From NCBI GenBank assembly GCA_022707665.1, contig JAKJAE010000157.1, positions 1 to 6,212 on the forward strand: a stretch of 6,212 bases of DNA, read 5' to 3'. Shown here piece by piece: positions 5,266 through 6,212 of the stretch. The notes beneath the pieces are model-generated. The model was not told where the DNA came from, made no database searches, and was given only the letters and a program-made list of their open reading frames with translations. Position 1 is the first letter of the stretch, and each line of letters begins with the position of its first letter. A program made the translations under genes and the position numbers. Source of the stretch: Chloroflexota bacterium (GTDB taxonomy: Bacteria > Chloroflexota > Anaerolineae > B4-G1 > SLSP01).

Positions 5266-6212
5266 CTACGGATGGACCGGTTGGATCAGGATCGGTCGAT
5301 CCAGGATAAGTCTGAGCAAGGATGTCGACCGTGCTGCGTTAACAAACGCCTTGCGTCCGGCGTCGGTCAGTCCGCCAGCGGAACGCTCGAAACCCCAGAG
5401 CAGGTAGCGCGTGCTGGAGCTGATGATCGGGTAGTGGGTGGCATCATCGCTCTGGCGTCCCATGGCGACCACGCCGGACACCTCGCTGGGATAGTGAACG
5501 GCGACAAAGGCACTATCGGCACTGTAGAGCGAGACGATGCGGCTGCCGGAGACCGAGACGGCTTCGGGGCTCTTCCAGATGGCGTGGTCCAGGTTGGCCG
5601 CATAGACATCACGGGCTGCCGAGCCGACCCACGTTTTTCCCCAACCGATCGCCGTCTCGCCGATCTCGCTGAAGAACGCTGCCCCGCCCCTGCCCAGGCC
5701 GACAACCGAGACTCCGGCGTCTTTGATGCGCGCTGCCTGTGAGCCCGCGGCATCGCCCCAGTCGTAGCCGCTGCCTGTGTCGGCGCCGACGATGGCGAGC
5801 CGGTACTTGCTGAAGTCGGTAGACATGATCGCGCTCATCGCGACAACATCGACCGTGTAGTCATGGCCCTCGAGCAGGGCTTTGAACTCGTTGCCCGCAG
5901 CGGCGTTGGTATTGTAGATGTAGATTGCCGGCGTGCGGCAGTCGACGGTGAAGGTTGCCTGGTTCGACAGCACCTCGTTGGGACCGAGGATGTGCAGCCG
6001 TTGCCAGTAGGTTCCGTCGCTACTGACATTCCAAGAGCTAGTGACGTCCTGAGTCCCCGGGCCGGTGAAGTCGATTACCTCTTGGGCCACGTCGGCGCTA
6101 TCGCTGCGCTCCCACTTGTAGGTCACTGTGCCCGAGCCGATGACCGTGATCTGCGCCGTGAAGTCGAATTGCTTGGCGCAGATGCCCGTGTAGGACGTGG
6201 GATTGACGCTGA
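5266..6212 (-). CDS. Exported protein with Ig-like and amidotransferase-like domains, C-terminal part
   Basis: The reading frame is open from the right edge to the TAG at 5268-5266. It gives 314 residues, and the true N-terminus lies outside. The GTG at 6126 is not a likely start because homology-like sequence continues upstream. Residues 1-91 look like an Ig-like module: YTGICAKQFDFTAQITVIGSG, TYKWERSD, FTGPGTQDVTSSW, SNQATFTVDC. It has cysteines at 11 and 91, the only ones present, which suggests a disulfide and an extracytoplasmic location. Residues 93-295 resemble a class I glutamine-amidotransferase-like (ThuA-like) fold: AIYIYNTNAA, DFSKYRLAIVGADTGSGYDWGD, VSVVGLGRGGAAFF, MGRQSDDATHYPI, TRYLLWGFERS and GLTDAGRKAFVN. 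The elbow GLGRGG (171-176) lacks the catalytic cysteine, so binding or a structural role is likelier than amide hydrolysis. The protein may be a cell-surface factor; its exact function is unknown. A terminator follows. Confidence 0.82.
   Translation of the reverse strand, partial: SVNPTSYTGICAKQFDFTAQITVIGSGTVTYKWERSDSADVAQEVIDFTGPGTQDVTSSWNVSSDGTYWQRLHILGPNEVLSNQATFTVDCRTPAIYIYNTNAAAGNEFKALLEGHDYTVDVVAMSAIMSTDFSKYRLAIVGADTGSGYDWGDAAGSQAARIKDAGVSVVGLGRGGAAFFSEIGETAIGWGKTWVGSAARDVYAANLDHAIWKSPEAVSVSGSRIVSLYSADSAFVAVHYPSEVSGVVAMGRQSDDATHYPIISSSTRYLLWGFERSAGGLTDAGRKAFVNAARSTSLLRLILDRPILIQPVHP

Overview
The window looks like a piece of a moderately GC-rich bacterial chromosome. Chloroflexota is the most likely source: the protein style fits, with secreted proteins carrying G-x-V-x-I-x-G-T-A repeats and Ig-like modules, an ABC-F with a DEPTNNLD Walker B, and a class II fumarase with HPNDHVNMSQSSND. 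This is an inference from recalled family features, not a database match. There are six protein-coding genes, two of them cut by the window edges. No RNA gene, insertion sequence or CRISPR array was seen.

Left part (1-923). A minus-strand gene for a secreted or membrane-anchored protein starts at 353 and runs off the left edge. It is divergent from a tiny plus-strand PspC-domain membrane protein (549-740). That gene is followed by a strong GC-rich hairpin (787-815), which separates it from the central operon.

Centre (924-3834). A tight two-gene plus-strand operon encodes glucose-6-phosphate dehydrogenase (zwf) and class II fumarase (fumC). The 10-nt gap, with the fumC ribosome site overlapping the zwf stop, suggests translational coupling. 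A readable promoter (858-885) precedes zwf. Together the genes link NADPH supply from the oxidative pentose phosphate branch with the fumarate-to-malate step of the TCA cycle.

Right part (3835-6212). Two minus-strand genes converge on fumC. The nearer one (3880-5136) is an ABC-F family ATPase whose first nucleotide-binding domain has lost its signature motif, Walker B and H-switch, apparently by a clean in-frame internal deletion. It is the oddest object in the window. Its start appears leaderless and sits beside three direct repeats of about 19-20 bp period. Upstream of these, a hairpin terminator (5215-5245) closes a second exported-looking gene (5266-6212), which has an Ig-like domain and a degenerate class I glutamine-amidotransferase-like domain and is cut by the right edge.

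I found no convincing new multi-gene system. The best leads are the hollowed ABC-F, its repeat-bearing leaderless promoter, and the two exported proteins.
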